Source: Streptomyces parvus (GTDB lineage: Bacteria; Actinomycetota; Actinomycetes; Streptomycetales; Streptomycetaceae). Taken from it: a stretch of 64,000 nucleotides of DNA. Location: positions 109,256 through 173,255 of the forward strand of contig NZ_BMRY01000015.1 of NCBI RefSeq assembly GCF_014648875.1, given 5' to 3'. The position numbers were made by a program, and so were the translations under genes. Positions 1 through 8,401 of the stretch are shown in pieces; the first letter of the stretch is position 1; each line of letters opens with the position of its first letter. Below the pieces are notes generated by a model. That model did not search any database. It was not told where the DNA came from and saw nothing but the letters and a program-made list of their open reading frames with translations.

Positions 1-509
1 GGCTGTCGCTGGCCGTGGGCGGGGCGACCTGGGCGCTCGGTTCGTTCGTCCAGTCCCGGCCGCGCATGGAGCCGCACCGCGAGCGGCTGATGGTGACCGG
101 CATGCTGCTCGTCGCCGCTTCGATCGCCGTCGCGCCCTCCGTGCTGATCGAGGGGGTCCCCGTCTGGATCGTCGCCGTCGCCTGGGCCTTCGGCTGCTTC
201 GGCATGGGCATGGTGATCGCCTCCACCAGTGTCCTGCTCCTGAAGCTGTCGGCCCCCGAGGAGGCGGGCTCCAACTCCGCCGCCCTCCAGATCTCCGACG
301 GCCTCTCCAACGTGCTGCTGCTGGCCTCCGGCGGCGCGGCCTTCGCCGCGCTGGGCGGCGGGGCGGTGGGCGCGGCCGCGCACGGGGCGGTGCAGGCGGG
401 GTCCGCGGGCTCGCACCCGGGGGCGTTCGCGGCGGTGTTCCTGCCGATGGCGGGGGTGGCGCTGGTGGGGGTGTGGGTGGCTACGAGGGTGCTCGTACGG
501 GAGAAGTAG
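1..509 (+). CDS. MFS transporter, C-terminal part (5' end outside window)
   Basis: The reading frame is open from the first bases of the window, so the start lies upstream. The visible 165 or so residues hold about four hydrophobic segments, including VTGMLLVAASIAVAPSVL and VAVAWAFGCFGMGMVIAS, separated by short charged loops. This fits the last helices of a 12- or 14-helix major facilitator exporter. It ends with a basic tail (VLVREK). Substrate cannot be told from this half. The next gene starts about 40 bases downstream on the same strand. Confidence 0.7.
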   Translation, partial: LSLAVGGATWALGSFVQSRPRMEPHRERLMVTGMLLVAASIAVAPSVLIEGVPVWIVAVAWAFGCFGMGMVIASTSVLLLKLSAPEEAGSNSAALQISDGLSNVLLLASGGAAFAALGGGAVGAAAHGAVQAGSAGSHPGAFAAVFLPMAGVALVGVWVATRVLVREK

Positions 510-549
510 CGGTACCACTCTGGCCCTATGAGTCCAGTACCGTTTCGGT

Positions 550-750
550 ATGGCCATGAACCTGCGCCTCCGGGACGACCAGACCGAAGCCCTCAAGCGG
601 CGTGCCGAACAGGAGGGCATCAGCATGCACGCCCTCGTGCTCCGGGCCGTGGACGACTACCTCGCCAGAACGGCACAGCAGGCCATCGTCCGCAAGACGG
701 CGAAGGAGCAGGCGGCCAAGTGGAGCGAGCTGACGGAGCGGCTGAAGTGA
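550..750 (+). CDS. Ribbon-helix-helix antitoxin-like protein
   Basis: This 66-residue protein starts MAMNLRLRDDQTEALKRRAE, the usual pattern of a ribbon-helix-helix (CopG/Arc type) DNA-binding fold: a short beta strand (NLRLRD) followed by two helices. Such proteins act as antitoxins and repress their own operon. Its stop overlaps the GTG start of the Doc-like gene (GTGA, 747-750), so the two are probably translationally coupled as a type II toxin-antitoxin pair. The role as antitoxin is inferred from fold and context. Confidence 0.75.
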   Translation: MAMNLRLRDDQTEALKRRAEQEGISMHALVLRAVDDYLARTAQQAIVRKTAKEQAAKWSELTERLK

Positions 751-1142
751 GCTGTGTCTATCTGAGCTCCGAGGACGTGCTCGTCATCGCCGAGCACGCC
801 TGCGACGACATACAGATCGTCGTCCGGGATGCCGGTCTCCTGGAGTCGGCGGTCCATCGCCCTTCGGTGGCCACGTTCGGCGAAGAGGCCTATCCCGACC
901 TGATCGACAAGGCGGCGGCACTTCTCCAGTCCTTGGGGAACCGCCACCTGCGTCCCCTGTGCGGAGACAACAGGCGGGCGGCCTGGCTCTCCTGCGTCAC
1001 GTTCCTGGCCATGAACGGCGTCGACCTGCGCCCGGACATCGATGCGGCGGAACGGCTGGTCATCGACGTCGCCACCGGTGAGACGGATGAGATCAAGGTG
1101 ATCTCCCAGGGGCTGCGGAACCTGGTCGTCGACGCGATGTGA
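747..1142 (+). CDS. Doc/Fic-family toxin-like protein with degenerate active site
   Basis: A 131-residue protein with the Doc layout: YLSSEDVLVIAEHA at the N-terminus, then RDAGLLESAVHRP and AYPDLIDKAAALLQSL. I start it at the GTG overlapping the antitoxin stop, giving the usual Doc length of about 125-130. The family motif HPFxDGNKR should follow. Here residues 66-77 read RHLRPLCGDNRR: the His is displaced or replaced by Arg and the DG pair is inverted, while N75 and R77 remain. Doc proteins phosphorylate EF-Tu; this copy may have lost that activity. Downstream is 156 bases to the helicase start. Confidence 0.75.
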   Translation: MSCVYLSSEDVLVIAEHACDDIQIVVRDAGLLESAVHRPSVATFGEEAYPDLIDKAAALLQSLGNRHLRPLCGDNRRAAWLSCVTFLAMNGVDLRPDIDAAERLVIDVATGETDEIKVISQGLRNLVVDAM

Positions 1143-1298
1143 GCACCGTCTCCTCGGGCCCCGGCGCGGCCCGTTCGTACGAGTTCTCAACCGGGCCCCC
1201 GGTAAGGTGGCCCGGTTGTCGTATCGCGGGCCGGGCCCTTCGGGCCGGGTGCGGTACGGGCAGCGCCCCACGTACCCGAGAGCCCCGAACCGGAGACC

Positions 1299-3083
1299 GT
1301 GACTACTACCACCGCCTCCCACCACCTCTCACCCGCCTTCCCCGGCCGTGCCCCCTGGGGCACCGCCAACAAGCTGCGAGCCTGGCAGCAAGGCGCCATG
1401 GAGAGGTACGTCCAGGAGCAGCCGCGCGACTTCCTCGCCGTCGCGACGCCCGGCGCCGGAAAGACCACCTTCGCGCTGACCCTCGCGTCGTGGCTGCTGC
1501 ACCACCATGTCGTGCAGCAGGTCACCGTCGTCGCCCCGACCGAGCACCTCAAGAAGCAGTGGGCGGAGGCGGCCGCCCGGATAGGGATCAAGCTCGACCC
1601 CGACTACAGCGCCGGTCCGCTGAGCAAGGAGTACCACGGGGTCGCCGTGACGTACGCCGGTGTCGGCGTCCGCCCGATGCTCCACCGCAACCGCTGCGAG
1701 CAGCGCAAGACGCTCGTCATCCTCGACGAGATCCACCACGCCGGTGACTCCAAGTCCTGGGGCGAGGCCTGCCAGGAGGCGTTCGACCCGGCGACCCGGC
1801 GGCTCGCGCTGACCGGTACGCCGTTCCGCTCGGACACCAACCCGATCCCCTTCGTCCAGTACGAGGAGGGCAACGACGGCATCCGCCGCTCCTCGGCCGA
1901 CTACACCTACGGCTACGGCAACGCGCTGGCCGACGGCGTCGTCCGGCCGGTCATCTTCCTCAGCTACAGCGGCAACATGCGCTGGCGTACGAAGGCGGGG
2001 GACGAGATCGCCGCCCGGCTCGGCGAGCCGATGACCAAGGACGCCATCGGCCAGGCCTGGCGCACCGCGCTGGCGCCCACCGGTGAGTGGATCCCCAACG
2101 TCCTCGCCGCCGCCGACAAGCGGCTCACCGAGGTCCGCAAGGGCATCCCCGACGCCGGCGGCCTCGTCATCGCCACCGACCAGGACTCGGCCCGCGCGTA
2201 CGCCAAGATCCTGAAGAAGGTCACCGGGGAGTCGGCGACCGTGGTCCTCTCCGACGAGAAGGCCGCGTCCAAGAAGATCGACCAGTTCAGCGGCGACGAG
2301 TCGCGCTGGATGGTCGCGGTCCGGATGGTGTCCGAAGGCGTCGACGTGCCGCGGCTCGCCGTCGGCGTGTACGCGACCACGATCTCGACGCCCCTCTTCT
2401 TCGCCCAGGCCGTCGGCCGCTTCGTGCGCTCCCGCCGGCGCGGCGAGACCGCCTCCGTCTTCCTGCCGACCATCCCGATGCTTCTCGACTTCGCCAACGA
2501 GATGGAGGTCGAGCGCGACCACGTCCTCGACAAGCCGAAGAAGGGCAGCGACGAGGAGAACCCCTTCTCGGAGGAGGACAAGCTCCTCGCCGACGCCGAG
2601 AAGCTGGAGGACGAGGAGACCGAGGACCAGCTGCCCTTCGAGGCCCTGGAGTCCGACGCCGTCTTCGACCGGGTGCTGTACGACGGTGCCGAATTCGGCA
2701 TGCAGGCCCACCCGGGCAGTGAGGAGGAGCAGGACTACCTCGGCATCCCGGGGCTCCTGGAGCCCGACCAGGTGCAGCTCCTCCTCCAGAAGCGGCAGAG
2801 CCGGCAGATCGCGCACAGCCGCCAGAAGCCGGCCGAGGAGGCCGACCTCCTGGAGAAGCCCGCCGAGGCCCGGCCCGTGGTCACGCACAAGCAGCTGCTG
2901 AGCCTGCGCAAGCAGCTCAACACGATGGTCTCCGCCTACACCCACCAGAGCGGCAAGCCGCACGGCGTGATCCACAACGAACTGCGCCGCGTGTGCGGCG
3001 GCCCGCCGAGCGCGGAGGCCACGGCCCACCAGATCCAGACGCGCATCGCGAAGGTTCAGGAGTGGGCGACGCGGATGACGTGA
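1299..3083 (+). CDS. DEAD/DEAH-box (SF2) helicase
   Basis: A 594-residue superfamily 2 ATPase starting at GTG. Walker A TPGAGKTT lies at residues 50-57, motif II DEIHH at 143-147, motif III LTGTPF follows, and the second RecA-like lobe has SEGVDVPR and the motif VI region AVGRFVRSRR. After about residue 400 comes an acidic stretch and a C-terminal region with MVSAYTHQSGKPHGVIHNELRR. The layout resembles restriction-type or RadD-like helicases, but there is no nuclease or methylase neighbour, so the substrate is unknown. A strong hairpin terminator follows at 3126-3169. Confidence 0.9.
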   Translation: MTTTTASHHLSPAFPGRAPWGTANKLRAWQQGAMERYVQEQPRDFLAVATPGAGKTTFALTLASWLLHHHVVQQVTVVAPTEHLKKQWAEAAARIGIKLDPDYSAGPLSKEYHGVAVTYAGVGVRPMLHRNRCEQRKTLVILDEIHHAGDSKSWGEACQEAFDPATRRLALTGTPFRSDTNPIPFVQYEEGNDGIRRSSADYTYGYGNALADGVVRPVIFLSYSGNMRWRTKAGDEIAARLGEPMTKDAIGQAWRTALAPTGEWIPNVLAAADKRLTEVRKGIPDAGGLVIATDQDSARAYAKILKKVTGESATVVLSDEKAASKKIDQFSGDESRWMVAVRMVSEGVDVPRLAVGVYATTISTPLFFAQAVGRFVRSRRRGETASVFLPTIPMLLDFANEMEVERDHVLDKPKKGSDEENPFSEEDKLLADAEKLEDEETEDQLPFEALESDAVFDRVLYDGAEFGMQAHPGSEEEQDYLGIPGLLEPDQVQLLLQKRQSRQIAHSRQKPAEEADLLEKPAEARPVVTHKQLLSLRKQLNTMVSAYTHQSGKPHGVIHNELRRVCGGPPSAEATAHQIQTRIAKVQEWATRMT

Positions 3084-3125
3084 TCCGCGGCCGTCCGTTC
3101 CTGTCGCCCGCTGTTCCCGTTGTTC

Positions 3126-3169
3126 CCGTCGGCCTGTACGGAGGTGCCAACCTCCGTACAGGCCGACGG
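3126..3169 (+). terminator. Hairpin terminator after helicase
   Basis: A perfect inverted repeat with arms of 20 bases (3126-3145 and 3150-3169) and a four-base loop (GCCA) lies 43 bases after the helicase stop. There is no strong T run, as is usual in Streptomyces. Confidence 0.85.
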
Positions 3170-3592
3170 CGTTACCCGGCTCCCCCTTGGCGGTCCGGCG
3201 GTGTTTCCGGGCCTCGCGCCCGGGAAATTTCTCCGGTGTCCGTTCACACGCAGTTAACGTCGGTTCACATCCGTGGACGTGTCGACCCGGCGGTGTCGTG
3301 ACACGTGAACGCGCGTAGATGTTCGCTTTCCGGACGCCGTCCCGCTGACCGGCCCTTATGCGCGGGCCGTTCCGGGGCCCCGCGTCCGGAGACCGGATTC
3401 TGGACGAGGACTTCCGCTGAGCGGACCGGCTCGCTACTGTCCCCGCCATATGAACGCCCCGTGGCAACGCCGCCGCGGAGCGCAGCCGGTGCCTTGCCAG
3501 ACCGGCGGCCTCTCCGTGCGTCGCCGCTGGGACCGGCGTCGCTACCGTCGGAGCAGGGCCGTCGTCGCTCACCCCGAAGAGGAGAGGGCGTC
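3170..3592. other. Intergenic region upstream of the IclR gene
   Basis: About 420 bases with no convincing gene. An open frame runs through it into the IclR gene (from 3305) but its composition is arginine/proline-rich and lacks a ribosome site. GAAGAGGAGAGG at 3577-3588 is a good ribosome binding site for the GTG at 3593. A promoter for the IclR gene is expected here but I cannot place it. Confidence 0.5.
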
Positions 3593-4237
3593 GTGACAGC
3601 GGAGACTTCCCAGACGCTCGACCGAGGACTGCGCGTCCTCAAACTGCTCGCCGACACCGACCACGGCCTGACCGTGACCGAGCTGTCCAACAAGCTCGGT
3701 GTCAACCGGACCGTCGTCTACCGGCTGCTCGCCACGCTGGAGCAGCACGCCCTGGTACGCCGCGACCTGGGCGGCCGCGCCCGGGTCGGCCTCGGTGTGC
3801 TGCGGCTCGGCCGACAGGTCCACCCGCTCGTCCGGGAAGCGGCGCTGCCCGCGCTGCGCTCCCTGGCCGAGGACATAGGGGCCACCGCCCACCTCACGCT
3901 CGTCGACGGCAGCGACGCCCTCGCGGTCGCCGTGGTCGAGCCCACCTGGACCGACTACCACGTCGCCTACCGGGCCGGCTTCCGCCATCCCCTGGACCGG
4001 GGCGCCGCGGGCCGGGCCATCCTGTCCGCCCGGCAGGCCACGGAGGCCGGCCACCCCGGCTACACCCTCACCCACGGCGAACTCGAAGCCGGCGCCAGCG
4101 GGGCGGCCGCGCCCCTGGTCGGAGTCTCGGGCGTCGAGGGCAGCGTCGGTGTCGTCATGCTCGCCGACGCCGTACCGGAACGGGTCGGGCCCCGCGTGCT
4201 CGACGCCGCCCGGGAAGTGGCGGACGCGCTGCGGTAG
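3593..4237 (+). CDS. IclR-family transcriptional regulator
   Basis: A 214-residue regulator. The N-terminal winged helix is TSQTLDRGLRVLKLLAD ... LTVTELSNKLGVNRTVVYRLLATLEQHALV (residues 4-55), typical of IclR. The rest is a GAF-like effector domain, with the characteristic LDRGAAGRAILSA near residue 135. I chose GTG 3593 because a GAGGAGAGG site precedes it and because the IclR domain starts right there. It is shorter than the usual 250 residues, ending soon after the domain core. Its targets are unknown; no catabolic gene lies next to it. Confidence 0.88.
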   Translation: MTAETSQTLDRGLRVLKLLADTDHGLTVTELSNKLGVNRTVVYRLLATLEQHALVRRDLGGRARVGLGVLRLGRQVHPLVREAALPALRSLAEDIGATAHLTLVDGSDALAVAVVEPTWTDYHVAYRAGFRHPLDRGAAGRAILSARQATEAGHPGYTLTHGELEAGASGAAAPLVGVSGVEGSVGVVMLADAVPERVGPRVLDAAREVADALR

Positions 4238-4346
4238 GCGGGGCGGCCGTACACCTCAGGTACGTGGATGCGTACGCGTCGGAGCGCGCGCGGGGCGGCG
4301 TACGCCTGGCGCGTTCCCGTTCCGGTGCGGCGGTTAGATTGGGTGC

Positions 4347-5135
4347 GTGCTCTCTCGTCTCTCGCGCCCCCGCGTCCTCGCCCTCTGCGCACTTCCCGTC
4401 CTCGCCCTGTTCGGTACGGCGGCCCTCGCGCCGCTGCCGTTCACCCTGGCGCGGCCCGGGGTGACCGCGGACGTGCTCGGCAAGGACGACGGGCGGCCGG
4501 TGATCACCATCACCGGTGCCGAGACCCGGCCCACCGACGGGCAGCTGCGGATGACGACGATCCTCGCCACCGGGCCGAAGGCGGACGTCCGCATCGGTGA
4601 GGTCTTCGACAGCTGGTTCCGGACCGACCGCGCGGTCATGCCGCGCGATGCCGTCTACCCCACCGGCGGTTCCGAGAAGGAGATCGAGAAGCACAACCTC
4701 GACGACATGAAGGAGTCGCAGAACGTCGCCGTCGACGCCGCCCTGAACTACCTGGACCGCGAGCCCGGGTCGATGCGGGTGGAAGTCGACCTCGGCGACA
4801 TCGGCGGTCCGAGCGCCGGGCTCTTCCTCTCCCTCGGCATCATCGACAAGCTCGACGGCAACGGCTCCGGCGGCGGTCTCACCGGCGGCCGCACCATCGC
4901 CGGTACGGGCACGATCACCGCGGACGGCGAGGTCGGCGCGGTCGGCGGCGTGTCGATGAAGGTCCAGGGCGCCCACCGCGACGGGGCGAGCGTCTTCCTC
5001 GTACCGAAGGCCGAGTGCCGTCAGGCTGAGGCCGAGGCGCCCGACGGGCTGCGGATCGTGCCCGTCTCCACGCTGAAGGACGCGGTCGGCTCGCTCAAGG
5101 CCCTGGAGTCGGGCGGGAAGGTGCCGAGCTGCTGA
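4347..5135 (+). CDS. Membrane-anchored/secreted Lon-like serine protease (S16, YlbL type)
   Basis: A 262-residue protein starting at GTG. Residues 8-30 are a hydrophobic export or anchor segment. The C-terminal Lon protease fold carries the catalytic serine in DIGGPSAGLF (S156) and the matching lysine in GGVSMKVQGA (K205), the Ser-Lys dyad of S16 peptidases. The region between (about 35-120) corresponds to the N-terminal part of YlbL-like proteins, though I see no clear PDZ domain. No ATPase domain is present. The last 41 bases overlap the convergent MFS gene on the other strand. Confidence 0.85.
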   Translation: MLSRLSRPRVLALCALPVLALFGTAALAPLPFTLARPGVTADVLGKDDGRPVITITGAETRPTDGQLRMTTILATGPKADVRIGEVFDSWFRTDRAVMPRDAVYPTGGSEKEIEKHNLDDMKESQNVAVDAALNYLDREPGSMRVEVDLGDIGGPSAGLFLSLGIIDKLDGNGSGGGLTGGRTIAGTGTITADGEVGAVGGVSMKVQGAHRDGASVFLVPKAECRQAEAEAPDGLRIVPVSTLKDAVGSLKALESGGKVPSC

Positions 5136-6453
5136 CCTGCCCCGGTGCCGGGGTCTCTGCCGGCGCCTGCGTCGGTGCCTCTGCCGCCACCTCTGCCTGC
5201 GGTACGGGCTTCTGTACGGGCTCCGGCCCCGGCACGTCGTCCAGCGTCCGCCAGGACGGGAACACCAGCGGGCTCAGCGTCGCCAGGAAGTAGACCCCGC
5301 CCATCGCCAGCAGCGCCCCCGTCGCCCCCGCGCCCTCCACCAGCAGCCCGGCCGCGAGCCCGCCCACCGGCATCGCGAACTCGCAGCCCGCCGTCAGCGC
5401 CCCCGACACCCGGCTGCGCAGCCGGTCCGGCACCCGCTCGTAGATGACCGTCGTCAGGATCGGGTTCAGCACACCGCCCGCGATCCCGCCGAGCAGCATC
5501 GTCACCGCGAGCGGCAGCGTCGTCCCGGTCACCGCGGCGACCAGGAACCTCGGCGCGCCGCACAGGATCACGCACACCGTGAACACCGCCCGGCGCGGGA
5601 AGCGGTGCCCCACCGCCCCGTACAGCAGCGCCCCGGTCAGGCCGCCCGCCCCGAACAGTGCCGTGAGCAGCCCGATGTGGGTCGCCCCGCCCAGTTCGGC
5701 CTCGGCGTGCACGGGCAGCAGTACGGCATACCAGCCCTGGTCGGTGCCGTTCATGAACATCACCATCACCACGACCGCCAGCAGCAGCCGGTTGCCGAGC
5801 AAGTGGGCGTAACCCTCGCGGAGTTCGGTGCCGTAGGCGCGCAGTGAGACCGGGGCCTCCGCCTTCCGCGGTTCGGCCGCGCGCACTCCCCGTACCCCCG
5901 CGGCGATGAGCAGGGCCGACAGCCCGAAGGTCGCCGCGTCCAGCAGCAGCACCGTCTCCGCCCCGGCGAAGGCGATGAGGACCCCGGCGAGGGCCGCGCC
6001 GACCATCCGGGCCCCGCGCGAGACCGCGTCGAAGAGGCTGGCGGCGCGGGTGAGCGTGGTCCCGGCGTGTTCGGCCAGGTCCGGGATCAGGACGTAGCGC
6101 GCGGTGTTGCCCGGGGTGTGGGCGAACCCGTTGAGTGCCATGAGCGCGCACAGCATCCAGAAGTCGAGGGCGCCGGCGAAGTGCAGCAGCGGGATCGCGG
6201 CGATGGCGGCCGCGCAGACGGCGTCGGACACGACGGCCGTCCGGCGGCGGCCGAACCGGTCGATGACCGGTCCGCCGATCAGCGCGGCGACGACGATCGG
6301 CAGGGTCGCGCAGAACGCGACGACCCCGGCCCGGCCCGCGCTTCCGGTGGTCTCCAGGACGAACCAGGGGACGCCGATCAGGGTCAGTGAAGTGCCTGCG
6401 GTGGAAATGGAGTTGGCCGCGAGCGTGGCGGCGAGCGGGGTGCGGTTCCCCAT
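5095..6453 (-). CDS. MFS transporter (exporter)
   Basis: A 452-residue major facilitator protein with 12 hydrophobic helices and the loop GGPVIDRFGRRRTAVVSDAV between helices 2 and 3, the MFS signature. The N-terminus (MGNRTPLAATLAANSISTAGTSLTLIGVPWFVLETTGSAG) resembles macrolide-type (MefA-like) exporters. The C-terminal 50 residues are Pro/Ala/Glu-rich and cytoplasmic. A GGGGGAGA site precedes the ATG. It is the last gene of a minus-strand group led by the ArsR regulator at 6754-7371, which probably controls it. Confidence 0.88.
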   Translation of the reverse strand: MGNRTPLAATLAANSISTAGTSLTLIGVPWFVLETTGSAGRAGVVAFCATLPIVVAALIGGPVIDRFGRRRTAVVSDAVCAAAIAAIPLLHFAGALDFWMLCALMALNGFAHTPGNTARYVLIPDLAEHAGTTLTRAASLFDAVSRGARMVGAALAGVLIAFAGAETVLLLDAATFGLSALLIAAGVRGVRAAEPRKAEAPVSLRAYGTELREGYAHLLGNRLLLAVVVMVMFMNGTDQGWYAVLLPVHAEAELGGATHIGLLTALFGAGGLTGALLYGAVGHRFPRRAVFTVCVILCGAPRFLVAAVTGTTLPLAVTMLLGGIAGGVLNPILTTVIYERVPDRLRSRVSGALTAGCEFAMPVGGLAAGLLVEGAGATGALLAMGGVYFLATLSPLVFPSWRTLDDVPGPEPVQKPVPQAEVAAEAPTQAPAETPAPGQVSSSAPSRPTPGP

Positions 6454-6512
6454 GGTTCTTTCTCCCCCGAGTCGATCGATGCCCCGGGTCGATGGTTCCC
6501 CCGGGCTGGTGG

Positions 6513-6707
6513 TTACGCCGGATGGAAAGCGGCGGCGCGGGGCGCGGCCGCGTCGCGGCCCTGCGCCGTCAGCCGCAGGCCCACCTCGACCAGGGCCCAG
6601 CCGACCCGGGTGCGCAGGCCGGTGCGGGGGAGGCGGAACTCGCCTGCCTTGGCGTGGAGTTCGGCTGCCTCGGCCGCGTGCATGAGGTGGTGGACGTCGG
6701 CATGCAT
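6513..6707 (-). CDS. Small hypothetical protein between ArsR and MFS genes
   Basis: A 64-residue protein beginning MHADVHHLMHAAEAAELHAKA. The ATG at 6707 is preceded by GAAGGGAAG at good spacing, which decides this start over longer frames. It has an amphipathic, His/Ala-rich N-terminal helix and RVGWALVEVGLRL near the middle. I recognise no domain. It lies 46 bases after the ArsR gene and 59 bases before the MFS gene in the same orientation, so it is probably co-transcribed. Confidence 0.6.
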   Translation of the reverse strand: MHADVHHLMHAAEAAELHAKAGEFRLPRTGLRTRVGWALVEVGLRLTAQGRDAAAPRAAAFHPA

Positions 6708-6753
6708 AACGGGCTTCCCTTCGAGTGGTGGGGAGTTGTGGTGTGCGGCGCCG

Positions 6754-7371
6754 TCATTCGGAAGGGCGCGGGAAGGTGTGCAGGTGGGTGCGGACGACGG
6801 CCGAGCCCTCGGTGTCCTCGGGGACCACATCGCGGTAGCTCTCCACCACCGCGTGGAGCTTCGCCGAGAGCTCCCGTGCCAGCTCGGGGGTGAGGCGCAC
6901 CTTGAAGTCGCTCATGTCCGAGCTCTGCCGCCACTCCTGCGGCCATTCACTCATCGTGCCGAGCCAGGTGTTCAGCTCCTGGGCGTGCGTGGTGGCCACC
7001 TCGTGCATGACCACGCCGATGGCGCCGCGCACCTCCGGATCCGCGTGCGCGAGGAAGTCGGCGCTCTCGAAGATCGCCCCCTCGTGCACCGCCCGCCACC
7101 AGCGCTCGCGGCCCTTGCCCAGCTCCGGGGCGTCCTCGACCAGCCCGGACTCCGCCAGTTGGCGCAGGTGGTAGCTGGTCGCGCCGCTCGACTCGCCCAG
7201 CCGCTCTCCCAGCTTCGAGGCGGTCGCCGGGCCGAACTCGCGCAGCGCGTTCAGCAGGCGGATCCGCAGGGGGTGCGCGAGGCTGCGCAGCGTGCGGGCG
7301 TCCACGGTGTGCATCCTGCGGTCGGTGCCGTCGTGGTGGTGCGGGCGGGAGGTGTCCTCGTTCTCCGTCAT
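6754..7371 (-). CDS. ArsR-family winged-helix transcriptional regulator
   Basis: A 205-residue regulator. Residues 18-85 form the ArsR winged helix: ARTLRSLAHPLRIRLLNALRE, then GESSGATSYHLRQLAESGLVE as the recognition helix, then GRERWWRAV as the wing. The C-terminal half is helical and probably binds a ligand or dimerises; no metal-binding cysteines are seen. I start at ATG 7371 (MTENEDTS) rather than TTG 7392, since the earlier codon falls inside the TGCAA repeats. It heads a three-gene minus-strand group ending in an exporter. Confidence 0.87.
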   Translation of the reverse strand: MTENEDTSRPHHHDGTDRRMHTVDARTLRSLAHPLRIRLLNALREFGPATASKLGERLGESSGATSYHLRQLAESGLVEDAPELGKGRERWWRAVHEGAIFESADFLAHADPEVRGAIGVVMHEVATTHAQELNTWLGTMSEWPQEWRQSSDMSDFKVRLTPELARELSAKLHAVVESYRDVVPEDTEGSAVVRTHLHTFPRPSE

Positions 7372-7387
7372 GCTTCGACAGTAGAGA

Positions 7388-7420
7388 TGCAAAGAGACCT
7401 TTGCAAGGGTTCTTTTGCAA
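7388..7420. promoter_or_regulatory. Phased TGCAA operator-like array upstream of arsR
   Basis: TGCAA occurs at 7388, 7402 and 7416, exactly 14 bases apart, and the last two are the palindrome TTGCAA. The array sits between the start of the ArsR gene (7371) and the end of the ABC substrate-binding gene (7436), the only space for its promoter. Autoregulation by the ArsR protein is an inference. Confidence 0.5.
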
Positions 7421-7435
7421 CAACCTCTTGGTAAC

Positions 7436-8401
7436 TCACCCCTCCTCGATGAACCCCTCCTCCACCAGCCACTCCTTCGCCACCTCGTGCGGATCCTCCC
7501 CGTCTACGTCCACCTTGGCGTTCAGCGTCTGTGCGACCTCGGTGGTCAGCTTCCGGGCGAGCGGATCCAGCAGCTCCGCGATCACCGGGTACTTCTCGAA
7601 GGTGGCCTCGTGGACGACCGCGGAGGCGTTGTAGTTGGGGAAGAAGTGCTTGTCGTCCTCCAGGAGGTCCAGGTTCATCGCCTTGATCCGGCCGTCGGTG
7701 GTGTACACCTCGCCGAGCAGGCAGGAGTCGGACTCCGACACCTGGGTGTAGATGATCCCGGCGTCCATCTTCTGGATGTTGCCCGCCGGGATCTTCATCC
7801 CGTACTTCTTCTCCATGCCCGGGAGCCCGTCGTCGCGCGAGGCGAACTCGTTCTCCACGCAGATCGTCACCGCGCCCGGGTCCTTCTTCGCGAGGGCGGC
7901 CGCGTCCGAGAGGGTTTTGAGCTTGTACTTCGCGTTGTTCTTCTTGCTGATCGCCAGCGCGTACGTGTTGTCGAGCGGCGCCGGCGGCAGCCAGATCACC
8001 CCGTTGCCCTTGTCCTCGTCCCGTACCGCCTCGTACTGTTTCTTCGGGTCGACGATCGGGTCCGCGTGGCCCAGGAAGGTGATCCAGCCGGTGCCGGTGT
8101 AGTCCCACTGGGCGTCGGCGTCGCCGTTGATGATGGCCTCGCGCGCGCTGATCGAGCCCGGCAGGTTCGTCCGGTCCAGGACCTCCGCCCCGGCCGCCTT
8201 GAAGACCAGCCCGGTCATCTGGCCCAGGATGATGTTCTCGCTGAAGTTCTTCGACGTCACCGTCAGCGTCGCGCCCTTCAGCGGCTCGCCCTGCCCGACC
8301 GAACCCGGCGACACGTCGTCCACCATCGGCGAACCGCTCTTGAGCCCGCAGCCGCCCAGCAACAGCACCGGCACCACCGCCAGCAGAAGTCTCTTCCTCA
8401 C
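7436..8401 (-). CDS. Glycine betaine/choline-type ABC transporter, substrate-binding lipoprotein (OpuAC family)
   Basis: A 321-residue lipoprotein: signal RKRLLLAVVPVLLLGGC with lipobox Cys18, then LTVTSKNFSENIILGQMTGLVFKAAG, the start of the OpuAC/ProX fold. The motif QWDYTGTGW and the C-terminal LDPLARKLTTEVAQTLNAKVDVDGEDPHEVAKEWL fit quaternary-amine binding proteins. It starts at GTG 8401, overlapping the permease stop (GTGA). It is the last gene of a four-gene operon and delivers substrate to the two permeases. The exact ligand (glycine betaine, choline, carnitine, proline) cannot be told. Confidence 0.9.
   Translation of the reverse strand: MRKRLLLAVVPVLLLGGCGLKSGSPMVDDVSPGSVGQGEPLKGATLTVTSKNFSENIILGQMTGLVFKAAGAEVLDRTNLPGSISAREAIINGDADAQWDYTGTGWITFLGHADPIVDPKKQYEAVRDEDKGNGVIWLPPAPLDNTYALAISKKNNAKYKLKTLSDAAALAKKDPGAVTICVENEFASRDDGLPGMEKKYGMKIPAGNIQKMDAGIIYTQVSESDSCLLGEVYTTDGRIKAMNLDLLEDDKHFFPNYNASAVVHEATFEKYPVIAELLDPLARKLTTEVAQTLNAKVDVDGEDPHEVAKEWLVEEGFIEEG

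Noticed and set aside
1329..3572. 747-residue open frame on the minus strand opposite the helicase
   Set aside because: It is Gly/Val/Arg-rich, follows the high GC third-position pattern of the plus gene and has no ribosome site; a shadow.
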